Shown here piece after piece: positions 1 through 11,339 of a DNA stretch of 64,000 nucleotides. Location of the stretch: assembly GCA_031213475.1 (NCBI GenBank), contig JARUPZ010000017.1, positions 6,526,167 through 6,590,166 of the forward strand, written 5' to 3'. How positions within the stretch are numbered: the first letter of the stretch is position 1; every line of letters begins with the position of its first letter. The notes beneath the pieces are model-generated. The model worked only from the letters and a program-made list of their open reading frames with translations, made no database searches and was not told the origin of the DNA. The stretch comes from Nereocystis luetkeana (lineage: Eukaryota; Sar; Phaeophyceae; Laminariales; Laminariaceae). A program made the position numbers and the translations under genes.

Positions 1-655
1 TTCTGCCGGTAATGCTGGCGGCGGACGGGAAGGAGGGGCCGAACCGCCGTCGACCTGTCAGTTACCGGCGCGGAAGGTGCCTGGCTGGCGTCCGTTCTGG
101 TTTCCGCCCGAGTAATGCGAAGCACCGTATCGGGTCAACGAGGCGGGAGTAGCAGGGGCGATCGAACAACCACCGTGAAGGCCGGAGTGAGACTGTTGGT
201 GTCCTCGCTCCGCGTGCGAGTTGTAGTCGTCACCTTGTCTGTTCTGCTGACCCTGGGCGTGGTGCTGCTCGCGCGAGTGGTCGGAGCGACGCTTCTGTTT
301 CTTCTAGTTGTGTTTGTTGGGAAGTGATTTATTCTCGTGGCGGTGTATGACCATGCGTTCTTGCCAACGGCGAAACGCCTCGCCGTCGCCGCCAAGCGTT
401 CCGAGGTGGGCGTTCAAAACGCCGCTAAGGTTTTGAAAGGGGTGTCTACATTGTCTGAGGGAGTGTGAGTCTTCGTTGCAGTTCTAGCAGTTATCTCGGT
501 TTTTGCTGAGGGCGGCCGCGCGAGCGGACGATGAAAGTAGGCCGCTCCAGAGGAAAGGGTCCTCGGTCTGGATAGACATGCAGGCAGCTTGAATTTCAGA
601 GTAGTGACGTTCTTCTAGGGGCCAGCAGTTGGAAGAGGTGTCAAGCCACGGGTTA
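1..655 (-). pseudogene. LTR-retrotransposon Gag relic with zinc knuckle
   Basis: Read on the minus strand, one frame runs from about 655 to the window edge and contains a CX2CX4HX4C zinc knuckle (around 448-493: C-x-N-C, then NEDS-H-SLRQ-C). This is the nucleic-acid-binding motif of retroviral-type Gag nucleocapsids. A Q/H/R-rich hydrophilic tail follows, typical of Gag C-termini. The frame has an in-frame stop inside the knuckle and two more downstream, so it is a dead copy. It may be the same minus-strand element as the LTR-like sequence at 4860-5300, with later insertions between, but that link is inference. The knuckle is clear; the element family (Ty3 or Ty1) cannot be told from this fragment. 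Confidence 0.6.
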
Positions 656-850
656 GGGTTAGGGTTTGTTGCCGTTCATCACAAGCGGATTGTTGCGCGA
701 TCCCGTCTGCCGTGATGGTGATTAGGGAAGCGCCCGGCCCTGGCCGCGACCGCTACTGGCGGGCTGGGGCCCCGACGGGGCAGCTGACGGCACACCCGTC
801 GAAAACGCAGGCAAATAAAACTATTTTTCGCCGTCGATGGCAGGTGTCTT

Positions 851-956
851 ATTACGGGGGACCACAGTAAATAAGACCAAATATTATAGTAAAAATAGGT
901 AAATACATAGGTTTTTGTGTGTACCGTAGGTTCTATTTGATATGGCCCCCCGTAAT
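851..956. mobile_element. MITE family A, copy 1
   Basis: A ~106-bp element with terminal inverted repeats ATTACGGGGGACCACAGTAA and its complement ending CCCCCCGTAAT. The middle is AT-rich and contains a TTTTTGTGTGTACCGTAGG motif shared with the copies near 11.84, 12.70, 22.58 and 26.41 kb. It has no coding capacity, so it is a non-autonomous foldback-type element. Confidence 0.8.
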
Positions 957-1900
957 AGTAATCGCGAAAGTCTCAAACGCCAACCACATGGCGTCCAAAG
1001 TGCCGAACGGCCTCGAAACGGAAGCAACAAATCCCGGGTACGGTGTGGGAATCGAGCATGGGTGCTGCTCGTAAACCGTCATCCGAAGCACCTCCCAAAC
1101 AACCTCCACCCCCGGTGATAAACAACACCTTCAGACCTCGTCGCTGCCGACACCACCCCTCGAAATTCACGGCTAAAATCGGAAAAAGGGGGCCCCGTTA
1201 GGCACTCCGAAAATGGTGCAACTTGATTGCAGCCGGCCCCCGTGTCGGTGCGGTCGAAGCGGTTGCTCAGCAACCTCAGGAGGAGCGCGAACGGCTCCGG
1301 TCCCGTGGCTCCGGCTGCAATGGCGCGCGACACCTGTCCAAAACAATCACCCATCAACGTGGTGAAGGGGGCGGCCGTGCGGCTTGTCAGGCGTGATGAC
1401 ACACGCGAAGGGTTTCTTGAGCGGGTGCTCCCAACCTGGGGATCCAATCGGTAGAACTAAGGCCTTCATGGCTGCCTTCGTTGCTCATCATGAGAATATC
1501 AGACGCGGAGGCCTTTGACCGACGCTTATTGTGATCAAGGCTTGGACACTTTCTATCCCTGGGCAGGTTTTGCCTATTGACTTGGTACTCGTTGGCACTC
1601 TCACGTGTGTTGTTTGCTTAGATACATAAGAAGAGTAGCTCTAGTCCTTTCGTGCACACGCGGAGACTGAGAACCAAGCTCATGCCTCGCTGGGAAAACC
1701 CCTTGTTTTCCATCTAAGATACGCCTTCCAAGTACTACAACTACGATCCCAATACCTGAACCCTGGTAAGTCACTACCGGGCTTTCAGCCTCACTCAAGG
1801 CAGTATCATAACACTGTCACATATTTGTGAGGGCCACCGCAAATTGTGTTTTCACAACATTTATTTATCATTTTATAAGAAGCCTATGCGCCATGAAACA
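957..1900. other. No recognised gene
   Basis: Several short open frames of up to about 120 codons overlap on both strands between 973 and 1454, but none carries a recognisable domain and no splice-delimited exon stands out. The remainder to 1900 is unremarkable. Confidence 0.5.
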
Positions 1901-1919
1901 GGGCCGCTGGCGGATCAGA

Positions 1920-2640
1920 TCCAACCTCATGGGTCAGATCGGGTCGGGTCGACTCAGGTGACCCGACCTGATCCTTGAGAATTTCAGCACCTCCTGACCC
2001 GACCCGACCTGACAGACTCCGATATATTGTCTGTCGTGAGATCGTTTATCTCGACCCGAGGACCCCGGCCGTGACTCGACACCCTGAAAAAAAAAGGAAA
2101 TTTTCATATTTGCGCCCCGCACTGATATGTGACCTGGCTGCAGTGGATATGAGTGGAGATAGTCTACATTTGGCCGTGTTTTGATGCTTAATTATGATAT
2201 CGAGGACCATTGTTCAGTGTTGGTACGAGAAAAGCCTTTTGCTTTGGGCAGTGAGCGTTTTTTTTTTCAAGAGTCGGATGCGCGGGCCGGATGCGCGGGT
2301 CCGACCCGCGGGTCAGCAGAAAACAACTCGCGGGTCGTGTTGGCCCGACCCGCGAGTGACCCGCTTCTCACGGGTCATCATTTGACCCAACCCGTCAGCT
2401 TTATATCAACTCTTGACCCCACCCAACCGGACCCGTGATAATTGCAAAACTCTTAACCCGCCCTGATCCGAGCCGCGAAATATGAGAAGCTCTTGACCCG
2501 ACCCGACCCGACCCGGCCCGACCCGACCCGACCTGACCCGACCCGACCCAACCCGACCCGACCCGACCCGACCCGACCCGACCCACGAAGGTTTGAGCAC
2601 TTCCTGACCCGACCCGCGGGTCGGTTCATGACCCGCGAGC
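1920..2640. repeat. ACCCG pentanucleotide satellite and degenerate flanks
   Basis: A nearly pure (ACCCG)n tract lies at about 2491-2584. Degenerate GGGTC/GACCC motifs on both strands flank it out to 1920 and 2640, interrupted by A-rich stretches. Protein frames through it encode only low-complexity TRPDP or GSGRV repeats and are not genes. A weaker block of the same motif occurs at about 17570-17725. Confidence 0.9.
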
Positions 2641-2930
2641 AGCCGTGTAAGTGTTTTCAAATCAATCAAGAAAAAAAAAGTTGAAAGTTTATTCATATGA
2701 GCGGGCATGGAGCGGAGGACGACGAAAGTGTCTTCAACGGAAAACGGCATTGAACAAGCGGTGTTCACAATTGTCTCGGCGCTAGCAGGCCGGGCTGGTA
2801 GGCTAGTATTTGGTTTGCTCGTTTTGTGGTTGAGTTTTTTTTTTCTCCGCTGCTCCTTTGTCTTGTGCGTTTTGTTTCATGTTTCGTGCCCACGTTTTGT
2901 TTGGAGCACGGCATAAAACTGGCGTTTTTC

Positions 2931-3664
2931 CTAAGACCGTTGCGACCGGGAGCGCTGTTGCAGTTTTTGAAGAAACCGCTCTTCCTCGCCGCGGTTTAGA
3001 GCGCTAGTACGGGCAATGAGATATTGCGTGAAGATGACCTCAGAATTGTCAATTTTTTTCAAAGCTTTTGATCGACTCGGCGGGTGCCGTGCAGCAGCTT
3101 CATCGTTCGGTTGTAGCTCGGCGCGATTTGTTTCAAGTCTTGCGACGATGCTCTCCCTCTCGGGTAAATTCTCCCCCGGCCGGGCCATAGGCTCAGGCCG
3201 CCCTGTGCCTAGTCGATATGCGGGCTGTCATGCACCACATTGTGTTTTTTTTTTCATCAATCGACCCGGCTAAATCTGTGCAGCAGCTGCCTCGTTCGAT
3301 TAAGTTACGTACAAAATACTGTAGTTCTAAGGAAAAACTGCTTATAGTGTGTTTCGTGCCAAGCTTTTCTCCGAAGGCCATTGTCTCCCCTACGTAAGCG
3401 GTAGGCTGATACCACCGCCTCCTCCGCACAGCGGTCTTCATGCGTGTTACTTGTACCCGACCAGCCGACCACCCTTGATATTCTTCGCGCATTGGCCAAC
3501 ATTTGTAGGCACTGGCCGATTAGGTCTACCGGAGCCTTGTATGGAGGAATCTCTGGATCGGAGGCCCTTTCCGCGCCGGCTGAGGACGGCATGTTTTTAT
3601 CATGGCGATGCGGCAGCAGCCCTTTGGGAAATTTGCTACCATATTTCAGGGAGATTTGTGGCAC
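2931..3664 (-). pseudogene. Unrecognised decayed reading frame
   Basis: Three overlapping minus-strand frames (3664-3305, 3492-3193, 3188-2931) read as a protein broken by frameshifts. The last has a charged, helix-prone composition (for example RESIVARLETNRAEL) and ends in a basic tail. No domain was recognised. Its position between LTR-like sequence (4.9 kb) and a Gag zinc knuckle (0.5 kb) on the same strand makes an N-terminal Gag region of one retroelement possible, but this is a guess. It could also be chance open sequence. Confidence 0.25.
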
Positions 3665-4860
3665 CCCTTTGCCTGATTGACCAGGGTCGGCGGTGATGTC
3701 CTCCCTCCACCGCGATTGATCTTCTCGGGAGGAGGCCGGGTCAACACCCTCATGCTTCCGAGGTATGGTGGCTGCAGCAGCCGTGGTCTGCGGGTACCAC
3801 GAGAGCGACGGCTTTTTAAATTAACACACGACAAGTGTTTTGTTTTTGCCGGAGTGGGGCTGCGCACCTGCCATAAATGGCGCCTGAATTTGTTTCCCGC
3901 AGCCTTCTTTGACGGGAGCGAGAGGGGGGGGATCGTTCCCCCAACTACCCCCCCCCCCCCCGACGCTCTAGGCCACACGCAGGCTGCGTGTGGCAACGAA
4001 ATTGCCCGGGCGGGGGGCTAAGTTCACACAACAATCCGCTCTTGACGCGTGCACAATATTTCCATTTCAAAGGCAAAAAAGCGATGTTATTCTGGAAGCC
4101 CTCCTCCTTTTGTTTGTAGCGGTGATCACAGTCGGCGGTTTCGTCATTTACGACTGCGTGTCACATCCCTGCACGGAGCAGTACAGGAACGCCGAAAATG
4201 CTCGCCCTTGTTCAGGACTACCGCGCAGTGGACCTCATTTCGTCCTGGCCAGACCCCCGCTCTTCGGGCAAAACAGCATCGCTCACGGCGTGCGTAGCTC
4301 CGAATCCGCTATGAAGGACCACGCACGGGAAAGCGCCGTCCTCGCGGGCCTTTTTTGGTTGGTTTTACCTATTTCGCACACAATCTTGTGCCACGAAACT
4401 GCATCTTTTGAGACCTATCAGCAAAGCGGTTCGGTTGAAGCAAGCCCTCTTGACCTCAGTGTGGACAACCACTAAGCCTGCGACTGTACCACCTATAGGG
4501 AGGGAACAAATGTCGCTGTAACTCTCTCTCTTTTTTGGGCTCTTCCGTGACACCATGCGCGCGAGGGAGGCCGGCGGGGCGCACCCCGCCTTCTCTCACA
4601 GTTTCTTCACTCTAATTTCGTCCGGTTGAATCGACGAGATCATCCCAAAGCCGCCGCCGAGCCCTTTGGCTTCGGCTCGAGCTCGCTAAGGTTCTTCTTC
4701 TTCTTCGGATGCTCCGGCCTAGTTTCCTGGCGCGCCGACTGGTCTCAGCCTCGGGCTGGTATAGCTGGGGCCCACCCGGTGTCGACCGCTCCCGCAGGTT
4801 CTCGAAACGCGGCCTCTGCCTCGTCGGGGGCATGATTACACGAGTACCCTCGACAGCGGT
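3665..4860. other. No recognised gene
   Basis: Includes a C-rich run near 3948-3961 and overlapping open frames on both strands without recognisable domains. A short Lys-rich minus-strand stretch near 4640-4830 (PEHPKKKKN) could be retroelement-derived leader or Gag sequence next to the LTR. Confidence 0.4.
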
Positions 4861-5300
4861 TATTTTACTCTAGCAATCGCCATGCACGGCGAGCGAACGA
4901 TGGGCGCGCCATCTGGTTGCCTCGTGTTCTTCGACACTGGCTTCCTGTAGGCATTCATTCACCAGATGCGGGCTGGACCGCAATGCGTTCGATGGGTGCC
5001 ACCTCCGCTGTGAGCGTGAGCAGGGCTGCACGTCTCGACTCTATATGGGGTAGGTTTAGCGAACCTGCCTCCCCACAAGCTTCACCGGGCGTCCAGTTGA
5101 AACATCCTGGTTGTTTTCGAGCCGTTTTCGAGCTGACGAGCGAACGTGTTCCATCTCATTTATTCCGTGTTTTCCATCCCATTCATAGTGTTCGTCTTTC
5201 TTTGTCCTTCTCCCTCGCTAGTTACACATCAACACATCGATTCCCCCCCCCCCTCCCGACACGGTGTCGCGAGAGGGGTTTCACACTTTCACTTTCTCCC
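4860..5300 (-). mobile_element. LTR-like repeat, minus orientation
   Basis: About 400 bp that matches, in reverse complement, the sequence at about 11460-11818. Shared landmarks are a G-rich run after CCCTCTCGCGACA, the block GAACACGTTCGCTC, and the CCCCATATAG box. Both copies directly follow the same C-terminal coding stretch, so they are best read as 3' LTRs of two copies of one retrotransposon family lying in opposite orientations, not as terminal inverted repeats of a DNA transposon. Exact LTR ends are uncertain; shared sequence stops near 4912. Confidence 0.6.
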
Positions 5301-5633
5301 CTCTTCGACTAGCGTCGAAATGTGCGGCATGGGCCTGCGTGGTTTCCCTTTTTGGCGATGCAGCGTTCGGTGCTGATCGCGACGGCTGAATGCGTTTTCA
5401 ATGACGGCTTCTGCCCGCTCCCTGCAGTCTCGCCCATAGGGAAGTCGGGTATTTGGTGTTGGTTCTTCGATTTCCACGACTCGGACGGCGGGGTCCACCT
5501 GGTCTAGGATGGCGCTAGAGTGTGTACCCTGCCCGTCCCCCCGTCGTACGAGCCATCGCTGGTCACGGTCAGTTTGGCCCGCAGGTACGGTTCCCCAAAG
5601 CTGGTAGGTAATTTCCTCGTCGATGAGTATCAT
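5289..5633 (-). pseudogene. Retrotransposon polyprotein C-terminus (fragment)
   Basis: A 114-codon minus-strand frame ends just before the LTR-like repeat. Its last residues (GKPRRPMPHI, then an acidic and basic end) recur at 11400-11470 on the plus strand directly before the other LTR copy. That is what is expected of the end of a pol/integrase frame followed by a purine-rich tract and 3' LTR. The 5' side is cut off by the GAT/GAC microsatellite at about 5630-5720. No catalytic motif lies in the part preserved here. Confidence 0.5.
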
Positions 5634-5722
5634 GATGATAATGATGAATGACGATGATACTGATGCTGCTGATTATGGTGGTGATGACGATGACGACGAT
5701 GACGATGATGATGATGATGACG
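5630..5722. repeat. GAT/GAC trinucleotide microsatellite
   Basis: An imperfect (GAT)n/(GAC)n tract at the broken end of the minus-strand polyprotein fragment. Confidence 0.9.
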
Positions 5723-6199
5723 ATGACCATTTCGCCGAAATCCCGTAGTGCGGTTACTAGACGGGCAAACCGAAGAAGCGTCTCAACGGGAGAAAAAAAA
5801 ATGAAGTACAAACGACAGTCTTCATGCTGTCCTAACCGGACCTTCGTTTGGTTGAAATAAGTTTAGTCGCCTGCGGGTGGCAGGTGCTTCCCCTTGTTGA
5901 CGTTGCCGACGTCTATTCGGACGACCTCCTAGAAGTCACCCACGCCCGATTCCTTGCGCGTTCCGCTGCACGCCTTGGAACAGGACGCCCGCGAACCCGG
6001 CACTTCTTCCCGCCCACCGGCCGTACACCACGTCTCGGCCGTTTTGTGCTCACTTCTCGTAGCTGCGGCAGTCACGGGTTCGCCCTTGTCTGCCCTGTTC
6101 CAACGCTTGGTTCCTGATCCGGGGCTCCTGGCCAGCGCGCCTCGTTCCTTCGCGACTGGGCCCACCTTCCTTTCCATCTGCTAAGCATTGCGCTCGAGG

Positions 6200-7440
6200 T
6201 AAATGGCCGGGACATAATCCCTCTGGCCATCGAAAGGTTGGTCGACAATCACTGCGAATTTCTTGTGATCCCAAGGGGGATTGCTTCCCTTTTTTTTCTG
6301 CTGCCATCTGAGATTTAGGTCCCGGAAGGCAGGACACCTGACGCTTCCCGGCCCCATCGCATGAACCCAATCTTCGTAAAGAAAGTCGACACGACCCTGA
6401 ACCATTTCGTTGCGGCGGGTCTGATCCAGCACTCGACTTCGCCGTATGCCCATGCACTGATGGTCCTCTCGAACCAGTCTGGAGGTGTTCGGATCCTCCG
6501 TGGACTACAATAAGCTCAACAAAAACCGACAGCGTCGCCCAGCGGCCCTGCGTGGGTCAGGTTCTGGGCTCCTTGGTTTTTTCCCCTCTTCGATCTAGTT
6601 TGTTTGTTGCATTAAAAACACCAGGCACAAGGACACCGTTCTTCTCACAATCACTTCCCCCCGTACGGGCCTCTACAGGTGGCTCGTCCTGCCCGAGGGC
6701 AGCAGTCCCTCTCCTGGCTGGTTCGCCAAGGCGATCGATGAAGGCACCATAACATTTCAGGCAGCAGCCTACCCCGACGGCGTGATCGCGTTCACTGCCG
6801 ATCCGGCTGCTCACGTCAAGACGACACGTGTACTCTTCGAGCGCACGCACACGCACTCATAAGGCCGCGCTCTTTCCCCTCGGAGGCTGGTGTTTGCGTC
6901 ACGGACGCTGGTTAGCTTGGATCACTCCAATTTAGTCCACGGAAGAAGTGTCGGATGTGACCCACAAGCCCCCAATGCCTCAACCGACCTGAAGCAGTTC
7001 CGTTCCCTGTTCGGAGGTCTTTGGAGTACTACCGCAACTTCCTGCGTGACATATCTGACCGGTTTGGCCCGATCCTTCTCCTTGTTAGACACGGTCACAA
7101 TTTCGTCTTCGCCATCCATGCAAGCCATCGTTCGAGGAATACATGCTAAGTTCCCCACTCCTCCCAAAATGGGCTTCCTTGGCTAGGACTCCGTCGCCAA
7201 AGGTCCTCGCCCGTTTCACGTGTACCGTGGCGCCAGCATCGACGACCTTTGCACTGCGCTTTGACAAGAGCAGCCGGACGACTCCGTGAGGCCCATCGCA
7301 GAGGCCAAGCGGCGCTAATCTCGGGTACAAGATGCACCGAGTTCCGCTTCACGTGGACGCGCTGGTAAACACTTATCAAGCGCCTTCGAGGCTACCTTTA
7401 CTGCATCACAGTAGGTATTGCGAAGGTCGCCACATTACCA
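6200..7440 (+). pseudogene. Ty3/gypsy reverse transcriptase-RNase H relic
   Basis: Fragments in shifting plus-strand frames follow the order of a Ty3/gypsy pol. Near 6370-6470 is the RT entry segment with AGLIQHSTSPYAHALMVLS, then VDYNKLNKNRQRR after a frameshift at about 6500. Near 6655-6740 is the GLYRWLVLPEG block with a following GWFAKAIDEG. Near 6760-6850 is the catalytic-loop region, YPDGVIAFTADPAAH, where families have YxDD, so the second Asp is replaced by Gly. Near 6985-7085 is the RT/RNase H connector FRSLFGGL, frameshift, YYRNFLRDIS. Near 7230-7310 is an RNase H segment with EQPDDSVRPIAEA. At least three frameshifts plus stops make it inactive. An integrase was not recognised after it. 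Confidence 0.75.
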
Positions 7441-7479
7441 GTCTTCCGAGTATCGGTCAGTTCGGCTTTTTGCGCCGTC

Positions 7480-7905
7480 GGGCGTGTCGAGACTCAGTCA
7501 TTTCAGCCCCCTGGGAACGCCAGAAATTGGCGGAACCCAGTCAGTTTAGCCATGTAATACCCATGGGGCTAGAGGGACTCAGTCATTTCATCCCCCAGGT
7601 ACCCTCTTGTTACCTGCTGGAATCGGTCATTTCAGCTCCCCGGACACCCTCGGGGGTGGAGAGGATCAACCGTTGCAGCCCCCAGACACCCTTGGGACTT
7701 GCGAGACTCAGTCACGTCAGACCCTGGCTTCCATTGGGACTGGTGGGGCTCAGCCCTTTCAGCCCCCCAGGTATCCTTGTGCCTCGCGGAACTCAGCAAT
7801 TTGAGCCGCCCAAGCACCCTCAGGACTGACGGGACTAAGTCGTTCAAGCCCCCAGGATACCCTGGGGACTGACGGGACTCAGTGATTTGAGCTTCCCAAG
7901 TACTC
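7480..7905 (+). repeat. Minisatellite, unit about 45-50 bp
   Basis: About nine diverged tandem units built around GGGACTCAGTCATTTCAGCC, then CCCCAGGTACCCT and a GGGACT end. Open frames across it arise from the repeat and are not genes. Confidence 0.8.
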
Positions 7906-8490
7906 ATCGGGTTTCTCCAAAACGACTGGTACTGGCGAGTCATCGACTGAGTCCCGAGGACCGGTACTGGCACTCTGACGACTATTACAGTGTTGAACGT
8001 TTTCGTATCACCACAAGGCGCTACCTTGTACATGCTTTCGGCAAGGTCGGGGACCACAACACGCGTGTCCAGGACATCGCTCGAGAACCCTTTCGCGTTC
8101 GACTGTTCACTCGGGTGCCCACGAGGGAAGCACTATCGGTGCCGCTGGTTGAAGGAGGTACTCGCAGCAAATTCGGGTAGGTGTAGGTTTTGCATGCATT
8201 CAGGATTTCTTCGATGTTTCCGGGGATACGGTATGACGTAAGTATGTGTCCATATATTTCCATGGTACGGAACCCCTCTGGATTTTGGGTTACGCCGCAC
8301 GTTTACTTTTCGTGTGTCTCGGTTTGCATCGAGCATTCTGGATTTCTGACTTCTCTGACGACAATAATAAACAAGTTATCCACGGTCCCAGCACCGCCTG
8401 GTCTCTACACCACACCCCACACACATCCCTAGCACCCTCGCACGTAAACACCAATCAGGCTAGCGTTTGACTTTGTCCACGGATAAAGAC
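7906..8490. other. No recognised gene
   Basis: Short overlapping open frames without recognisable motifs between the minisatellite and the Helitron-related region. The left end of the Helitron may lie here, but I could not place it. Confidence 0.4.
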
Positions 8491-8492
8491 GT

Positions 8493-9330
8493 GTGAGGAA
8501 CGCTGCAAGAACCGATCATGAGCTCTCTCGACGAGTTCACGGCCGAACAACAGGCAACCATACCAGAACACATTCAACAACAAGTACAACAAGCACTGGC
8601 TCATGCCGAAGCAGCAGCCAAACGTCGACGGAGAAGCACAACTGGCGGGATCAACCCCAGCATCACCAGCCCATCGCGAAGGATCGCGTCCTTTCCCGGA
8701 TCAGGGAGAAGAATCACAGGCCGGCTCTCACGCCGAAGAACGGCAGCAGCCTGGCCTTTCCAACGACCCGACGATCACGGACCTCACAGCGGCACTTCAG
8801 GCACTCGGGGGTTAAGTTTCAAACCAACAACCAAGTACGTTTCGTGTACAGTCAGGGCTCAGATCCGCAGTTTTTGATGGGATACGTAAATCGGCGGGCG
8901 TACTCAAGGCAAACGGTGATGGTTTTTATTTTTCACATGGAACCATTTATCGATCAGGAAGGTCTCACAGAGGAATATGAGACCAAGGATCACGTTCCGG
9001 TCACCCAAAAAGGGGGTGAATATCGCCGATCAAAAAGGGGCTTTACGGGGAAGAGAGAATACTACGGGCTTTTCAGGCGTAGAATTTGCTGCTACATCAA
9101 GCTGCACACACGGCCACAGTCACACAAATGGTAGAGAATGGGAGTCCCAGCCAGCGGAGCCTGGCGGCTCTTCAAGAAATATTTCGAACCGCAGCAGGAA
9201 GCGGACACAGCTGGGTTGACGCGAGAATACTTTCGTCTAGAGATGGGCGCCACATAATCCCCACAAGATGTCATAGGGAGATCACATATACTCGGCAGCA
9301 AGCTTGGTTCCCATGGGTTTTTTCCTACTG
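8493..9330 (+). pseudogene. Possible Helitron Rep N-terminal region
   Basis: Overlapping plus-strand frames (8493-9134, 8518-8877, 9086-9331) precede the Rep domain on the same strand. They include a Gln-rich start and later a segment reading LHQAAHTATV. Helitron proteins have a poorly conserved N-terminus before the HUH domain, so position and strand support assignment to the same element. No motif proves it, and the frame is broken several times. Confidence 0.35.
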
Positions 9331-9539
9331 AGAAGCTGTGGTGCCGCCATCATCTTCAGGCACGAAGCTCTATCCGTTGCGCAGTTCAAACCACGGGGGA
9401 AAATGTCCGCTGATGTTGACGAAACATAGCACGTGTGAAGAGCAGTGATCTCATGTCGATGGCGGCGGGCCTTCAGCAGGGAAAACGTATGTACGCACCG
9501 CCTCCAGTGAGCATCCCGAGATCATCACGCTTTTCTTTG

Positions 9540-11270
9540 AGAACTCTGCGGGCTATCTCACCGGATTCTACGTGAACGTATCATGGGAGCACAAAACACG
9601 AACTGAAGCTACATCAATGATAATGCAACTGGGCGAGCCGTTTTTTTGTGAGGCGATGAGTCCGTCCGACCTAAACAGCCCACTCGTCATGAAGTACGGC
9701 GGCCATGACATAAATATTTCATCGACATGCCACGAACAGATGCCCGATTATGTTCCGAGCCTAACAACTGTTGCGGACGACCCTGCTGCATCGGCGACAT
9801 TCTTTCACGAAACTACTCAAGCGGTGTTTGACCATGTGCTGAGAGTGCGCGCTTCTGACGGCGACGGTGGAGCCCTGGGGAAAGTGCAAGCATATATTGG
9901 CATGACGGAGGAGCAATCCAGGCTGACTCTACACGCACATCTCCTGGTTTGGGTGTATGGATATAGCAGCCGGAATCAGCGCCGGGGCGATCTCGGCACA
10001 AATTTAGAAACACGCGTTGCTCTTGCCTAACACGTAGGCCGTATTATCTGCAATCAACTCATGTCAATTGAGGAAGTGGACTGTTGTCTTATGAATGGAT
10101 CATCACCCGTTTACTGCAGCAGCACCGACATCGTTCAGCAATCATCGAACAATGCCGACGACCTCGACGGTCACACCGATGATTGGCCAGACAGAGCACG
10201 AAGTAACCCGTAAGGCGAGAAAAAACAATTAAAAGGTGAGCTTTTGTCCGCCTGTGCCAGCGGCTAGGATTCAAGATATTTTCGGTGAAAATCCCGATTG
10301 CCTGTCTTGTATTGCAGACGATGCTTCAACTCTGCCGGAAGTAGCAAACCCGCTTCGATGTACACACTGTTGTGTGAAGTACGCCAAGAACGGGGATGAC
10401 GTCCAAGTTTTACCGGGAGCAGAATGCCGCTTTGGTTATGGAACCGACGGGGGATTTCAATTACCGCAAGGATCCGTCAAGAATGGCCAAATTCGTATGC
10501 ATGCAGATGACTCTGTTGAAATGGATATGTTCGAATGCCTATGGACGAGCATGCCGACCAACAACCTCCGCGGATTCTGAAGTTCTTCGTCCTACGCGCG
10601 CGCGAACGGCTGCGCGCAGGCCGGACAACCACCTGAAGCCGACGATGACGATTTATGGTCGGAGTCAGGCGTGGGCCAACCCACATCAACTCCTACAATC
10701 AGGCTGTTCAACAGTGTGCACGTTCCAATATGGACATCAACGTAATCCTTGGTAATGGCGACGCTCGTGGTCTTGTATTTTACATCTTGATGTCCACCAC
10801 AGAGTCGACTCGCACAGGGGGTACCGTTCTTCCTCTCTTGGCCGATGCTGTGTCTAGATTGCAAAAAGAGGGGGAAGACTTTCCCTCTTCGGAGCGTGCC
10901 CGGAAGATTGTACAGTCTAGTTTGTGCAATGTTTTATCGGGAAGAGAGCTCGGCGCGCCTGCTGCGGTGTGCAAAATCATGGGCTGGTCGGAAAGCATAA
11001 AATCTTATAAGCCTATATTGTGTTGCACGAGACCTGTTTTCGCGTGGATCAGATCTTCGCTCGCCGAAGAGGATCGTCGACAGGAAGAGTCAAGCGGCAA
11101 CGAAAGCTCCGAAGACGAGATCCTTGTCGCAGCTCGTGAAGGACGCCTCGCGGTTTCGACGAAAGTCCCACAAGACTACATTCATTCATCGCTGTGGCCG
11201 TGGTGATACTTCGCATCCGCTGTACGATCTCTCTTATTTCATGTACACGCCATTCATTGGTGAAGAGGGA
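9540..11270 (+). pseudogene. Helitron Rep (HUH endonuclease) relic, helicase missing
   Basis: Plus-strand frames carry the Helitron-like N/Rep domain in order. MSPSDLNSPL starts the fold (about 9650). LTLHAHLLVW (about 9925) is the HUH metal-binding motif that positions the nicking site. A Cys-pair zinc region ending in AECRFGYGTD lies at about 10360-10450. INSYNQAVQQCARSNMDIN with VILGNGDARG (about 10680-10770) is the core that precedes the catalytic Tyr region. RELGAPAAVCKIMGW lies near 10945 and QDYIH near 11170, then PLYDLSYFMYT after a frameshift. Stops or frameshifts occur between 10030 and 10236, near 10580-10655 and near 11190. Where families have YITKY, this copy reads YILMST, so the second catalytic Tyr region is damaged. 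The Pif1-type helicase expected downstream is absent: retrotransposon 3' sequence begins at about 11340. Confidence 0.8.
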
Positions 11271-11339
11271 AGATGTCAAAGGTGGATCTGTCTTATTGGT
11301 TGCCCTCTGGAGGGACGTCGCACACGTGGCGTATCCCCC

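Noticed and set aside
651-669. TTAGGG-like phrase (GGGTTAGGGTTAGGGTTT)
   Set aside because: Barely two units; far too short for a telomere. At most an interstitial trace.
2401-2768. Gly/Val/Arg or Thr/Arg/Pro repeat proteins over the satellite
   Set aside because: Direct translation of a pentanucleotide satellite on each strand; not genes.
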